From IMG/VR virus record IMGVR_UViG_3300035682_000133, positions 1 to 29,865 of that record: 29,865 bases of DNA; one strand, 5' to 3'. Positions 6,518 to 12,830 of the stretch are shown here, piece after piece. This DNA is from a virus. Both the position numbers and the translations under genes were made by a program. Below the pieces are notes generated by a model that saw nothing but the letters and a program-made list of their open reading frames with translations, was not told the origin of the DNA and did no database searches. Within the stretch, counting starts at the first letter, position 1; every line of letters begins with the position of its first letter.

Positions 6518-6978
6518 TGAACAAAGAAAACAAAGCTAGATTAAAAGAGCTAGAAATTAAGTACATGAGCTACAGGTACCCATCAGCACCAGGGCACATC
6601 ATACCACTAACTAAGTACTCAGATGCTACGGCTAATGGCTTGACTAAATGTATCAAAGACTTCCTAAACTTCTCACAGCATCAAGCTGAAAGGATTAATA
6701 CAATGGGAGTATTCAGGCAAAGCTATAGAACAGATGGTAGTAAGACTGCAGGGCAGTGGACTAAGGGTACAGGAACTCCAGGATCTGCAGATATCTCTGC
6801 TACTATTTATGGGAGATCTGTTAAGATAGAAGTAAAGATAGGTAAGGATAAGCAGTCAGTGGTGCAGAAGGAATACCAACAGATGATTGAAGCTGCAGGA
6901 GGAGTGTATATAATCTCTAAGAGCTTTGATGATTTTGTGCAGTGGTATGATATCTTTAGCCAAAACTATAAAGCATAA
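6517..6978 (+). CDS. VRR-NUC / PD-(D/E)XK-type nuclease, 153 aa
   Basis: The core is GTPGSADISATIYGRSVKIEVKIG in the middle of the protein (about residues 86-110): G..D.....G....EvK is the nuclease signature. It is followed by QKEYQQMIEAAGGVYIISKS, the conserved Q...q......GG.y.i helix-strand of VRR-NUC proteins. Putative catalytic residues are the Asp of SADI and the E and K of IEVKIG. Such enzymes act on branched DNA (Holliday junction or flap processing). The place next to the primase-helicase and upstream of ERF/exonuclease genes suits replication-coupled recombination. Confidence 0.8.
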   Translation: MNKENKARLKELEIKYMSYRYPSAPGHIIPLTKYSDATANGLTKCIKDFLNFSQHQAERINTMGVFRQSYRTDGSKTAGQWTKGTGTPGSADISATIYGRSVKIEVKIGKDKQSVVQKEYQQMIEAAGGVYIISKSFDDFVQWYDIFSQNYKA

Positions 6979-6995
6979 GGGGTAAAAGTTGCCCC
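6979..6995 (+). other. Short intergenic hairpin
   Basis: GGGGTAA (6979-6985) pairs with TTGCCCC (6989-6995) over 7 bp with one G-U pair and a 3-base loop, starting on the base after the nuclease gene's stop codon. There is no T-run after it, so it is not a clear terminator. It may protect the upstream mRNA end or attenuate transcription. Confidence 0.4.
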
Positions 6996-7015
6996 ATTAA
7001 TTAAATAGAAATGAT

Positions 7016-7213
7016 ATGAAACAAACAGCAGTAGATTATATTAAGGAAAAATTGCAGGGTTATGGATTTGATTTTGGATATGTACTTGATGTAGCCAAAG
7101 AGATGGAGAAAGAGCAAATTGTAAATGCTTATAACGATTGCGAATGGACTGGTGACCATGAAGATGGAGAACAATACTATAAAGAAACATATGAAAGCAA
7201 CACTAGAATTTAA
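7016..7213 (+). CDS. Small phage protein, TAV/EKEQI family, 65 aa
   Basis: Begins MKQTAVDYIKEKL, then AKEMEKEQIVNAYNDC around residues 27-42 and DGEQYYKETYES near the C terminus. It has the same layout as the protein at 1893 and partly that at 1085, so these look like paralogs spread over two operons. The family is common in Bacteroidota phages; its function is unknown to me. It overlaps the next gene by 23 bases. Confidence 0.7.
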   Translation: MKQTAVDYIKEKLQGYGFDFGYVLDVAKEMEKEQIVNAYNDCEWTGDHEDGEQYYKETYESNTRI

Positions 7214-7394
7214 CCTACCTGAGGATCAGGAGCACTTCAACCATGCAACCAATGGCTTTAACTATTATATGGCACTTGTAGAGATGGATGAGTGGTTACG
7301 AGGTGAGTACAAGTACAATGGTAAAGAGGAAATGTGGGAGGTAAGGGAGAAGCTAAGAGAAATAATTTCTGAAAATAATGTGAAAATAGAATAA
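7191..7394 (+). CDS. Conserved small hypothetical protein, 67 aa
   Basis: Begins MKATLEFNLPEDQEHFNHAT with a later YMALVEMDEWLRGEYKY. The sequence (FNLPED...AtnG..y...l.emD.WLR) is a pattern I know from small proteins of Bacteroidota phages without known function. The ATG at 7191 is preferred to an in-frame ATG at 7125 because family similarity begins there and the overlap with the upstream gene falls to 23 bases. Predicted soluble and helical. Confidence 0.65.
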   Translation: MKATLEFNLPEDQEHFNHATNGFNYYMALVEMDEWLRGEYKYNGKEEMWEVREKLREIISENNVKIE

Positions 7395-7409
7395 TAAGTA
7401 GTATATTTG
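7387..7409 (+). promoter_or_regulatory. Host-type promoter for the recombination operon
   Basis: TATATTTG at 7402-7409 matches the Bacteroidota -7 box. No clear -33 TTTG is visible. The upstream TAAGTA and downstream AAACTAACCAAT (7422-7433) match the promoter region at 1053, so the two probably fire together. The expected start near 7416 leaves a leader of about 16 bases to ATG 7432. Confidence 0.65.
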
Positions 7410-7431
7410 TAAACAATTAATAAACTAACCA

Positions 7432-7983
7432 ATGGAAAAAACAACTACAAAGGCTGTAAAGCCTCAGGAGGTTGAGCAGCAGCCTGCTCCCTTCTATGTT
7501 CGCCTTCACCAGGCAAAGCAACTAATCGGTAAAGTACATAAGAATGCTACTAACCCCCACTTTAAGAAATCTTATGCAGATATCAATAGTATCTTAGAAG
7601 CTGTTGAGCCTATTCTATTACAGCATGATCTACTTTTATTACAGCCTATAGATGGTGGTAGTGTTTGTACTCAGCTTGTTTGTATTTATACTGGCTTTTC
7701 TATCTCTAGCTGTATGGCACTTGACTTATCCCTAGATGCACAGAAGCAGGGATCACAAATTAGCTACTTTCGCAGGTACACCATCCAAAGCCTGCTCACG
7801 CTTCAAGCAACTGATGATGATGGCCACGTAGCATCTACTGCAAAGCCTAAGATAGATGCAAAGAGATTTACTGAGGCTCTTAAGACTATAGCAGATGGTA
7901 AATTCACCATAGAGAAATTAAAGGATAGCTTTGATCTTACAGAAACTCAAGAGAAAGCACTACTATTAATACCTATGATATGA
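7432..7983 (+). CDS. ERF-type single-strand annealing recombinase, 183 aa
   Basis: Matches the ERF superfamily: NPHFKKSYADINSILEAVEP at about residues 41-60, and SQISYFRRYTIQSLLTLQAT followed by DDDG at about 107-130, the two hallmark blocks. ERF proteins anneal complementary single strands during phage recombination and genome circularisation. It overlaps by 4 bases the exonuclease gene that follows, the usual exonuclease/annealase partner pair. The C-terminal third (from about 140) is a short lysine-rich helical region. Length is near the lower end for the family. Confidence 0.88.
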   Translation: MEKTTTKAVKPQEVEQQPAPFYVRLHQAKQLIGKVHKNATNPHFKKSYADINSILEAVEPILLQHDLLLLQPIDGGSVCTQLVCIYTGFSISSCMALDLSLDAQKQGSQISYFRRYTIQSLLTLQATDDDGHVASTAKPKIDAKRFTEALKTIADGKFTIEKLKDSFDLTETQEKALLLIPMI

Positions 7984-8651
7984 AAATAAGATGTTCAGCT
8001 ATAGGTAAGATAATGACATCTCCTAAGACAAAAGGGGAGGTACTATCTCAGACTACCAAGACGTATATCCAGGGCCTAGCCCTGGCACACGTTTATGGTA
8101 TCAGAAAAGAGTTTACTAGTAAGTACACTGACAAGGGTAATGAGTGTGAGGATATGTGCCTCAGCTTTGTAATGGATGTAATTGATAAAGGTTTCTTATT
8201 TAAGAATGAGGAGAACTTTAGTAATGAGTGGCTAACAGGTACTCCCGATGTAATTACAGATCAGGTGCTAGTGGATGTTAAAAATTCATGGAGTGGCAGC
8301 ACCTTCCCCTGGTTCGATACTGAATGCCCTAATAAAGATTACTACTATCAATTACAGGGCTATATGTGGCTAACTGATAAACAAGAGGCCTTACTATGCT
8401 ACTGCCTAACCAATACACCACATGCAATAGTAGAGCAGGAGGTAAAGAGTGCACACTATAAGTTAGGGCTAATGGAGGAGAGTTTAGATCTTAGAGACCA
8501 GGTGCAGAAACAGCACAGCTTCGACCATATCCCTGATGCTAAAAGAGTAAAGACTTTTGTAATACAAAGAGATGAGGAGGTGATAGAGGCTATCAAGGTG
8601 AGGGTAGAACAGTGCAGAGATTATTTTAATGAATTAATACAGCAGTTATGA
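7980..8651 (+). CDS. Lambda/YqaJ-type exonuclease (PD-(D/E)XK), 223 aa
   Basis: Begins MKIRCSAIGKIMTSPK, as in phage exonucleases of this fold. The putative catalytic core is TGTPDVI (about 86-92) and LVDVKNSW (about 96-103), with an upstream acidic helix KGNECED (about 52-58) and YYYQLQGYMWLT (about 121-132), the conserved Q...Y motif. It would resect double-stranded DNA ends to produce the single strands annealed by the ERF protein just upstream. ATGA overlaps on both sides indicate coupled translation. Confidence 0.85.
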   Translation: MKIRCSAIGKIMTSPKTKGEVLSQTTKTYIQGLALAHVYGIRKEFTSKYTDKGNECEDMCLSFVMDVIDKGFLFKNEENFSNEWLTGTPDVITDQVLVDVKNSWSGSTFPWFDTECPNKDYYYQLQGYMWLTDKQEALLCYCLTNTPHAIVEQEVKSAHYKLGLMEESLDLRDQVQKQHSFDHIPDAKRVKTFVIQRDEEVIEAIKVRVEQCRDYFNELIQQL

Positions 8652-8839
8652 GCGAAGTTTTAAACATATACTTTATGGAGGTAACTATTATAGATAATAG
8701 TAAATATTCTTTTAGAATTGAAACCTTAAAAAGTTTTGAGGATATGGGAACTTATACTAGAATTTACCTAGATGATAGAAGCTTTGATATTAAGGAAGAT
8801 TATCAAGAATTTGTAACTAGATTAAAACAATATAAATAA
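8648..8839 (+). CDS. Small hypothetical protein, 63 aa
   Basis: Begins MSEVLNIYFMEVTIIDNSKY, followed by short alternating hydrophobic/charged runs and a C-terminal helix (EDYQEFVTRLKQYK). It starts in an ATGA overlap with the exonuclease gene. No family is recognised. The small size and strand-rich pattern resemble accessory proteins in this operon but give no function. Confidence 0.55.
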   Translation: MSEVLNIYFMEVTIIDNSKYSFRIETLKSFEDMGTYTRIYLDDRSFDIKEDYQEFVTRLKQYK

Positions 8840-8845
8840 CTAACT

Positions 8846-9025
8846 ATGAGATCAAGAGAAGAGTTTAAAGAGGATGCTATCCTATTAGCCATGCAGGCAC
8901 TTATAAACAACGGTGCAGGCGTATCAGCTAAGTATATAGCCAAAGAGGCCATTAAGTATGCAGAAGAGCTTACATGCAGGCTGTATGGTGAAGAGTTACC
9001 TATCATTAAAGAACGTAGGTTATGA
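8846..9025 (+). CDS. Small helical hypothetical protein, 59 aa
   Basis: Begins MRSREEFKEDAILLAMQALI and is almost entirely helix-forming, with AKYIAKEAIKYAEELTCRLYG in the second half. Start at 8846 follows AACTAACT, the same leader type seen before other genes here. The TGA overlaps the next ATG as ATGA. No family with a known role is recognised. Confidence 0.6.
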   Translation: MRSREEFKEDAILLAMQALINNGAGVSAKYIAKEAIKYAEELTCRLYGEELPIIKERRL

Positions 9026-9108
9026 TTATCCTACTATCAATACTACTAGCCCCTGCCATAGTGTGGGGGTGGTACTGTACTATCATGTACTTATTTACTA
9101 AGTTATGA
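9022..9108 (+). CDS. Very small membrane protein, 28 aa
   Basis: Encodes MIILLSILLAPAIVWGWYCT plus eight residues, one hydrophobic helix spanning most of its length. Both its start (ATGA with the upstream gene) and its stop (ATGA with the downstream gene) form 4-base overlaps, which is the main reason to accept so short a gene. Role unknown; possibly a membrane-active peptide. Confidence 0.5.
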   Translation: MIILLSILLAPAIVWGWYCTIMYLFTKL

Positions 9109-9479
9109 AGAGCTACAAAAGGGATGGGTATGAGCTGCTATTATCTTACAACCCATGTGAAATATTCCATTACTACAACGTAACAGAAATGCATGGGCTA
9201 AATAAGGTGGCTTGTGAGCTGTACGATAATAATGCACAAGATGCATACTTTGCAGGGTGGTGTAACTTTATACCTGGCACCCTTCACAAATATGTATTCA
9301 TTAACTTAACAAGGTGCACAGATCAGATACATACTTTTGGCTTAATCATGCATGAACTAATGCACCAGAGCATTGATAGATTTGAGGAGGATCTATTTAT
9401 GGAGGAGGAGATAATAACATGGGCTGAACTAGAAGCCTATGAAGTATTTAAAATAGTTATTAACAATTTAAAACAGTAA
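9105..9479 (+). CDS. Putative zinc metallopeptidase-like protein, 124 aa
   Basis: Carries MHELMHQS at about residues 85-92, a match to the HExxH zinc-binding motif, with acidic residues downstream (EEDLFMEEEIITWAELEAYE) that could supply the third ligand. The protein is shorter than most secreted peptidases and has no signal peptide, so it would act in the host cytoplasm. It lies between recombination and SSB-like genes, next to small membrane proteins. The motif is seen directly; enzymatic activity is inferred. A similar arrangement occurs in uncharacterised phage proteins. Confidence 0.55.
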   Translation: MKSYKRDGYELLLSYNPCEIFHYYNVTEMHGLNKVACELYDNNAQDAYFAGWCNFIPGTLHKYVFINLTRCTDQIHTFGLIMHELMHQSIDRFEEDLFMEEEIITWAELEAYEVFKIVINNLKQ

Positions 9480-9485
9480 TAAACA

Positions 9486-9728
9486 ATGGAAACAAAGAAC
9501 AACACAGGAGCTATCTTTAAAAATGATAAAAAGACAGCAGAGACTCAACCCGATTACAAAGGGAAGGTAAACGTTAACGGTAAAGAGATGGAGGTAGCTC
9601 TATGGCTTAAAACATCACAGTCAGGTATGAAGTATTTTAGTGCTACTTTTCAAGAGCCTTATGTTAAGCCAGCAGTATTAACACCACCTGCAGAACCATT
9701 TGCACAGGATGATGATCTACCGTTCTAA
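9486..9728 (+). CDS. Small protein with SSB-like acidic tail, 80 aa
   Basis: Begins METKNNTGAIFKNDKKTAET, then a short beta-rich body (KVNVNGKEMEVALWLKTSQS, GMKYFSATFQ), and ends FAQDDDLPF. The tail resembles the DDxPF tail of bacterial single-strand binding proteins, which recruits repair and replication partners. The body is too short for a full SSB OB-fold (usual SSB about 110 residues before the tail). It resembles a small phage family annotated as hypothetical. A role in ssDNA handling alongside ERF, exonuclease and primase is inferred. Confidence 0.55.
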   Translation: METKNNTGAIFKNDKKTAETQPDYKGKVNVNGKEMEVALWLKTSQSGMKYFSATFQEPYVKPAVLTPPAEPFAQDDDLPF

Positions 9729-9737
9729 TTAATTTAC

Positions 9738-9745
9738 TATATTTG
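9738..9745 (+). promoter_or_regulatory. Host-type promoter box abutting a start codon
   Basis: TATATTTG at 9738-9745 lies only 4 bases before ATG 9750. With normal spacing transcription would begin at or just inside the start codon, so the message would be leaderless for the gene at 9750 and serve mainly the genes behind it, including the sigma-like gene at 10164. Confidence 0.6.
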
Positions 9746-9749
9746 AGCT

Positions 9750-9998
9750 ATGATATTATTAGCTCTTATACCTTTAGCTTGGTGGTTTACTAATTTTGAA
9801 CCAATACAGGCAACTATAGACTACTTTTTTAAGTACAATACCAGGTACCCAATAGCCATACATATACACTCTGCACTAGGATGTATTAAATGTGTGGCTT
9901 TTTGGTTTACTTTACTTTTTACCTTTGATTTTATCCTGGCTTGTCAGGCTGCACTGCTTGCTTTTATATTAGATGAATGTTTGAACAAACTGAGATAG
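9750..9998 (+). CDS. Membrane protein with CxxC segment, 82 aa
   Basis: Begins MILLALIPLAWWFTNFEPI; a second hydrophobic stretch covers about residues 45-75 (GCIKCVAFWFTLLFTFDFIL and beyond). The CIKCVAFW motif resembles the C-x-x-C-x-x-FW pattern of small DUF1360-like membrane proteins, which is common in Bacteroidota phages. Two or three transmembrane helices are likely. Function unknown. No other methionine is available as a start, so the ATG at 9750 is used although the promoter box lies only 4 bases upstream. Confidence 0.65.
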   Translation: MILLALIPLAWWFTNFEPIQATIDYFFKYNTRYPIAIHIHSALGCIKCVAFWFTLLFTFDFILACQAALLAFILDECLNKLR

Positions 9999-10192
9999 AC
10001 CGTATAGCTGAAATAGAATTGTTACCTGAGAACATCAGGTACTCTAAGCACAGCTGTGTAGCTTTATATAAGATTAGAACTAAGTATGATGGGGTGCAAC
10101 CTAGAGAGTGCTTCTGTGCATCTGTTAGGAGAAGGATATGGTACAAAGATTTTATGATATGGTATGAAAAAGCTCTTAGACAACTACATTAG
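9977..10192 (+). CDS. Small basic hypothetical protein, 71 aa
   Basis: Begins MFEQTEIDRIAEIELLPENI and ends with CFCASVRRRIWYKDFMIWYE. The C-terminal half is basic and aromatic, with three cysteines (two as CFC) that could bind metal or DNA. It overlaps the upstream membrane protein gene by 22 bases and the sigma-like gene by 29 bases. This is a pattern seen in phages of this group just upstream of sigma-like genes; no function is known. Confidence 0.6.
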   Translation: MFEQTEIDRIAEIELLPENIRYSKHSCVALYKIRTKYDGVQPRECFCASVRRRIWYKDFMIWYEKALRQLH

Positions 10193-10706
10193 CAGGGCAT
10201 ACCCTGAGGTGAGAGCTTATACGGCTTACTTTCTATCTAAGATGGGGAGCTACATAGACGCTGATACAGTCATTAACAACAGTTACATCCATGTGCTTAC
10301 TATAAATGATTACACAGCAGATGAGGATAAGGTAAAAGCATACCTGCTGAACACAATTAAGTATCAGATCCTTTGGAGTACATCAAAGAGCCACAAAGAT
10401 GATAGGGTAACAGCTATAATAGATAACACTCCTGATAGAATAGAGGATGATGAGCTAGCAGATAAGATAAGGGAGGACAAATTGTACTCTTTTAACAAGG
10501 GATTAATAGAGATATATAGATCAGAGATAGTGGACCAGGTGCAGAGGATAGTATTTGAGGCATATATAGATAAAGGGTACATAACTTCCCGGGCACTGGC
10601 TACCTATTTTGGTATTACCCATACCTCAGCTTACTACCTGATCAAAGAATTAAAACAAAACCTAAACAAATTACAATATAGGTATGAAACCGAGTCAGTT
10701 TATTAG
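10164..10706 (+). CDS. Sigma-factor-like transcription regulator, 180 aa
   Basis: Begins MKKLLDNYISRAYPEVRAYT. The N-terminal half is helical with AYLLNTIKYQILWSTSKSH at about 72-90, resembling sigma-70 region 2 of short (ECF-type) sigma factors. The C-terminal part has a helix-turn-helix, SRALATYFGITHTSAYYLIK followed by ELKQNL at about 143-168, at the position of region 4. Size fits an ECF-type factor. It directly precedes the first copy of the AAACA-N14-TATAATATAGGT motif, which begins inside its last codons, so it is the natural candidate to recognise that motif and drive late genes. A plain HTH regulator is the alternative. Confidence 0.6.
   Translation: MKKLLDNYISRAYPEVRAYTAYFLSKMGSYIDADTVINNSYIHVLTINDYTADEDKVKAYLLNTIKYQILWSTSKSHKDDRVTAIIDNTPDRIEDDELADKIREDKLYSFNKGLIEIYRSEIVDQVQRIVFEAYIDKGYITSRALATYFGITHTSAYYLIKELKQNLNKLQYRYETESVY
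10653..10683 (+). promoter_or_regulatory. Putative late promoter 1 (packaging genes)
   Basis: AAACA (10653-10657), 14 bases, then TACAATATAGGT (10672-10683) directly before ATG 10684. Same elements and exact spacing as at 12788, 19966 and 25066; the second element matches the consensus except for one base. It lies in the last codons of the sigma-like gene and would drive the packaging genes. Confidence 0.65.
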
Positions 10707-10860
10707 TATCTTGTCACTGCTTACAGCTCTGAGCTGTGGACTTGCTTTGTTTACCCTAGATTATGTTTGGGCTAGCAGAGCAGCAGGAATTTGGATAGCA
10801 TTATATTACACTTTTTTAATTTTATTACAGTATGAAGATAAAGACGGAACACCTAGGTAA
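10684..10860 (+). CDS. Small two-helix membrane protein, 58 aa
   Basis: Begins MKPSQFISILSLLTALSCGL and has a second hydrophobic segment AAGIWIALYYTFLILLQYED. Two transmembrane helices with a short loop are predicted. The start is placed at 10684 because it directly follows the late-promoter motif, overlapping the end of the sigma-like gene by 23 bases. Ends 29 bases inside the next gene. Holin-like in shape, but a more convincing holin exists at 27350. Function unknown. Confidence 0.55.
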   Translation: MKPSQFISILSLLTALSCGLALFTLDYVWASRAAGIWIALYYTFLILLQYEDKDGTPR

Positions 10861-11041
10861 GTATATTACTATGTATCATGGCAATTATGAGACCAGCTTT
10901 ACAGTAACAGAAGAGACTGCTAAGGATCATAAGTATTATACCTCTAAAGGATTAGGCTATCTATTTGAAGAGAGCACTCCTAAGGCAAAGTATAAAGGGG
11001 TAGATAACGAAGAGAAAAAAGAGAAAGATGCCGAGGCCTAA
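10832..11041 (+). CDS. Small hypothetical protein upstream of terminase, 69 aa
   Basis: Begins MKIKTEHLGKYITMYHGNYE and ends in a charged tail (NEEKKEKDAEA). The central TSKGLGYLFEES is strand-like. This type of protein (K.eyLGk ... lg.lf..) is often seen just upstream of the terminase small subunit in Bacteroidota phages and may be structural, but no function is known. It overlaps both neighbours. Confidence 0.6.
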   Translation: MKIKTEHLGKYITMYHGNYETSFTVTEETAKDHKYYTSKGLGYLFEESTPKAKYKGVDNEEKKEKDAEA

Positions 11042-11441
11042 ACTGATAGAAACTCCTGAGAAGTTAATGGAGATATTTGAGGAGTATAAAGCATATTGTG
11101 CTGCTAACCCTAGGACTAAATGGGTGCTATCTCAAAAGACTGCTGAGATGGTAGCAGAACCTTTAAGAGTACCTTTGACTAATGAGGGCTTTGAGATATT
11201 CTGCTATAATAATTACTCTGATGTACATAACTATTTTGATAATGCTGAGGGTAGATATTCTGAATACAAGACAGTCTGTACGCACATAAAGAAAGAGATC
11301 CGTAACGATCAAATTACAGGAGGGATGGTAGGACAATTTAACCCGTCCATAACTCAGAGACTAAATGCACTGAAGGAGCACACAGATGTAACCAGTGGTG
11401 ATGAGAAGATATCTGCTATAACTGTTACTATAGTTAAGTAG
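11028..11441 (+). CDS. terS: Terminase small subunit, 137 aa
   Basis: Begins MPRPKLIETPEKLMEIFEEY with KAYCAANPRTKW, followed by PLTNEGFEIFCYNN (about 50-63) and the C-terminal block GMVGQFNPSITQRLNALKEH (about 99-118). This is the form of terminase small subunits that bind the packaging site and recruit the large subunit. It lies 50 bases upstream of the large subunit gene, the canonical arrangement. No cos or pac site could be identified by eye. The 50-base gap downstream holds an AAT-repeat (ATAATAATAATAATAACT) with no clear signal. Confidence 0.8.
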   Translation: MPRPKLIETPEKLMEIFEEYKAYCAANPRTKWVLSQKTAEMVAEPLRVPLTNEGFEIFCYNNYSDVHNYFDNAEGRYSEYKTVCTHIKKEIRNDQITGGMVGQFNPSITQRLNALKEHTDVTSGDEKISAITVTIVK

Positions 11442-11491
11442 TATAATAATAATAATAACTATATAGTATCTAACTAGGTACTAGCTTTGCT

Positions 11492-12640
11492 ATGGATATA
11501 AAAGCGACTGCCATCTTTGAGAAGAACTATGAGGCCATCTTAAGTGATAAGAGGTTTATCATTAATGAGGGTGGTAGTAGGAGCTCTAAGACTTACAGCC
11601 TTTGTCAACTCATGATCATCTACTGCCTGCAGAACAACAACAAGGTAGTGTCAGTGATACGTAAGACCTTCCCTGCCCTACGTGCTACAGTGCTCAGGGA
11701 CTTCATAGAGATACTAAAAGATATAGGGCTATACAAGCAGGAGAGCCACAATAAGTCTGAGCACATCTACACCTTCGGCAATGGTAGCATGGTGGAGTTT
11801 TTCTCTGTGGATGATGAGCAAAAGATAAGGGGTAGGAAGAGAGATATAGCCTGGTGTAATGAAGCTAATGAGCTGTACTTCGATGACTTCACTCAGCTTA
11901 ACATGAGAACAGAAGATAAGCTAATCTTTGACTACAACCCATCTGATAGTGTATCATGGCTGTATGAGCTTCCTGCTAATGAGAGCACCCTGATCAAGTC
12001 TACCTACAAAGATAACCCCTTCCTACCGGATAGCATTAAGGCACAGATAGAGGACCTTAAGAGAACAGATGAGGCACTGTATCAGATCTATGCCCTAGGT
12101 GAGAAGGCAACAAGCAAGAGTAACATCTACAGCAACTGGTCCTTTGTAGCTCATAGGCCTGCTAAGTTTGTTAAGTACGTGTATGGCTTAGACTTTGGAT
12201 ACAACCACCCCACAGCTCTGATGAGGGTGTACTACTGTGATAATGATATCTACATAGAGCCTGTGATATATGAGAGCTACCTCACCACTACTATGCTCAT
12301 AGAGAAGTTAGGCACCCTAAACATAGAACAGACCGTTACCATCCTAGCAGATTACTCACGTCCAGAAATCATACAAGAAATGAACATAGCAGGGTATGAT
12401 GTTCAGAATGCAAACAAGGTGGTGAAGAAAGGCATAGACAACCTTAAGACCTTTGGCGTAATATGTCAAGATGATAAGGCAGTCAAGAGAGAATATGAGA
12501 ATTACAAATGGAAGAAGATAGGGGACTTCATAACAGATGAGCCTGTCAAATTATTTGATGATGCTATGGATGCAATAAGATACGCCACTACTCACATAAG
12601 GCAGGAGTATTACACTGATGATAGTTACTATGCATTCTGA
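11492..12640 (+). CDS. terL: Terminase large subunit, 382 aa
   Basis: ATPase part: Walker A GGSRSSKT (27-34) and Walker B DIAWCNEANE (118-127). Nuclease part: YGLDFGYNHP (Asp 234), TILADYSRPE (Asp 287) and a late acidic motif FDDAMDAIRYATTH near 360-373, the RNase H-like metal-binding set. This PBSX/Terminase_3-type enzyme pumps DNA into the prohead and cuts it. Length is short but within the range for this type. The following gene overlaps by 23 bases. The packaging mode (headful or site-specific) cannot be told from this alone. Confidence 0.93.
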   Translation: MDIKATAIFEKNYEAILSDKRFIINEGGSRSSKTYSLCQLMIIYCLQNNNKVVSVIRKTFPALRATVLRDFIEILKDIGLYKQESHNKSEHIYTFGNGSMVEFFSVDDEQKIRGRKRDIAWCNEANELYFDDFTQLNMRTEDKLIFDYNPSDSVSWLYELPANESTLIKSTYKDNPFLPDSIKAQIEDLKRTDEALYQIYALGEKATSKSNIYSNWSFVAHRPAKFVKYVYGLDFGYNHPTALMRVYYCDNDIYIEPVIYESYLTTTMLIEKLGTLNIEQTVTILADYSRPEIIQEMNIAGYDVQNANKVVKKGIDNLKTFGVICQDDKAVKREYENYKWKKIGDFITDEPVKLFDDAMDAIRYATTHIRQEYYTDDSYYAF

Positions 12641-12830
12641 TACGCTACATAAGATACAGGTGGTGCAGGCATACATCCACCATAAGACAGGCAAGCATGT
12701 TAGGATAGTATTCAACAACCCTATGAGGGCGCAACAACATCTAGCCATGTTAGATCATGCCTACCTCATCGCAATGGGTGGCTTTAAAAACAATAATAGT
12801 AATGACGCTAATATAGGTAAAGACAAGTAA
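12618..12830 (+). CDS. Small basic hypothetical protein, 70 aa
   Basis: Begins at ATG 12618 (MIVTMHSDTLHKIQVVQAYI) or possibly at 12630 (MHSDTL). The first has a GGAG 11 bases upstream and is used here. It is histidine-rich and basic, with HHKTGKHVRIVFNNPMRAQQ in the middle and an asparagine-rich tail. It ends with a 1-base overlap with the next gene (TAATG). The second late-promoter motif lies inside its 3' end. No family is recognised. Confidence 0.55.
   Translation: MIVTMHSDTLHKIQVVQAYIHHKTGKHVRIVFNNPMRAQQHLAMLDHAYLIAMGGFKNNNSNDANIGKDK
12788..12818 (+). promoter_or_regulatory. Putative late promoter 2 (tail genes)
   Basis: AAACA (12788-12792), 14 bases, then GCTAATATAGGT (12807-12818). 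It ends 11 bases before ATG 12830 and is the only copy not touching a start codon. That makes a translation-signal explanation unlikely and a promoter explanation more likely. It would drive the tail genes from 12830. Confidence 0.65.

Noticed and set aside
7125-7190. Earlier start for the protein at 7191
   Set aside because: The added residues fall entirely in the upstream gene and are outside the family-like sequence starting MKATLEFNLPED.
7989-8005. CAGCTATAGGTAAG as a late promoter
   Set aside because: It lies within the exonuclease gene, has no AAACA 14 bases upstream and precedes no gene start.
11442-11491. AAT-repeat gap between the terminase genes as a promoter or cos site
   Set aside because: It contains neither the TAnnTTTG box nor the late motif, and no convincing inverted repeat or cos-like element.
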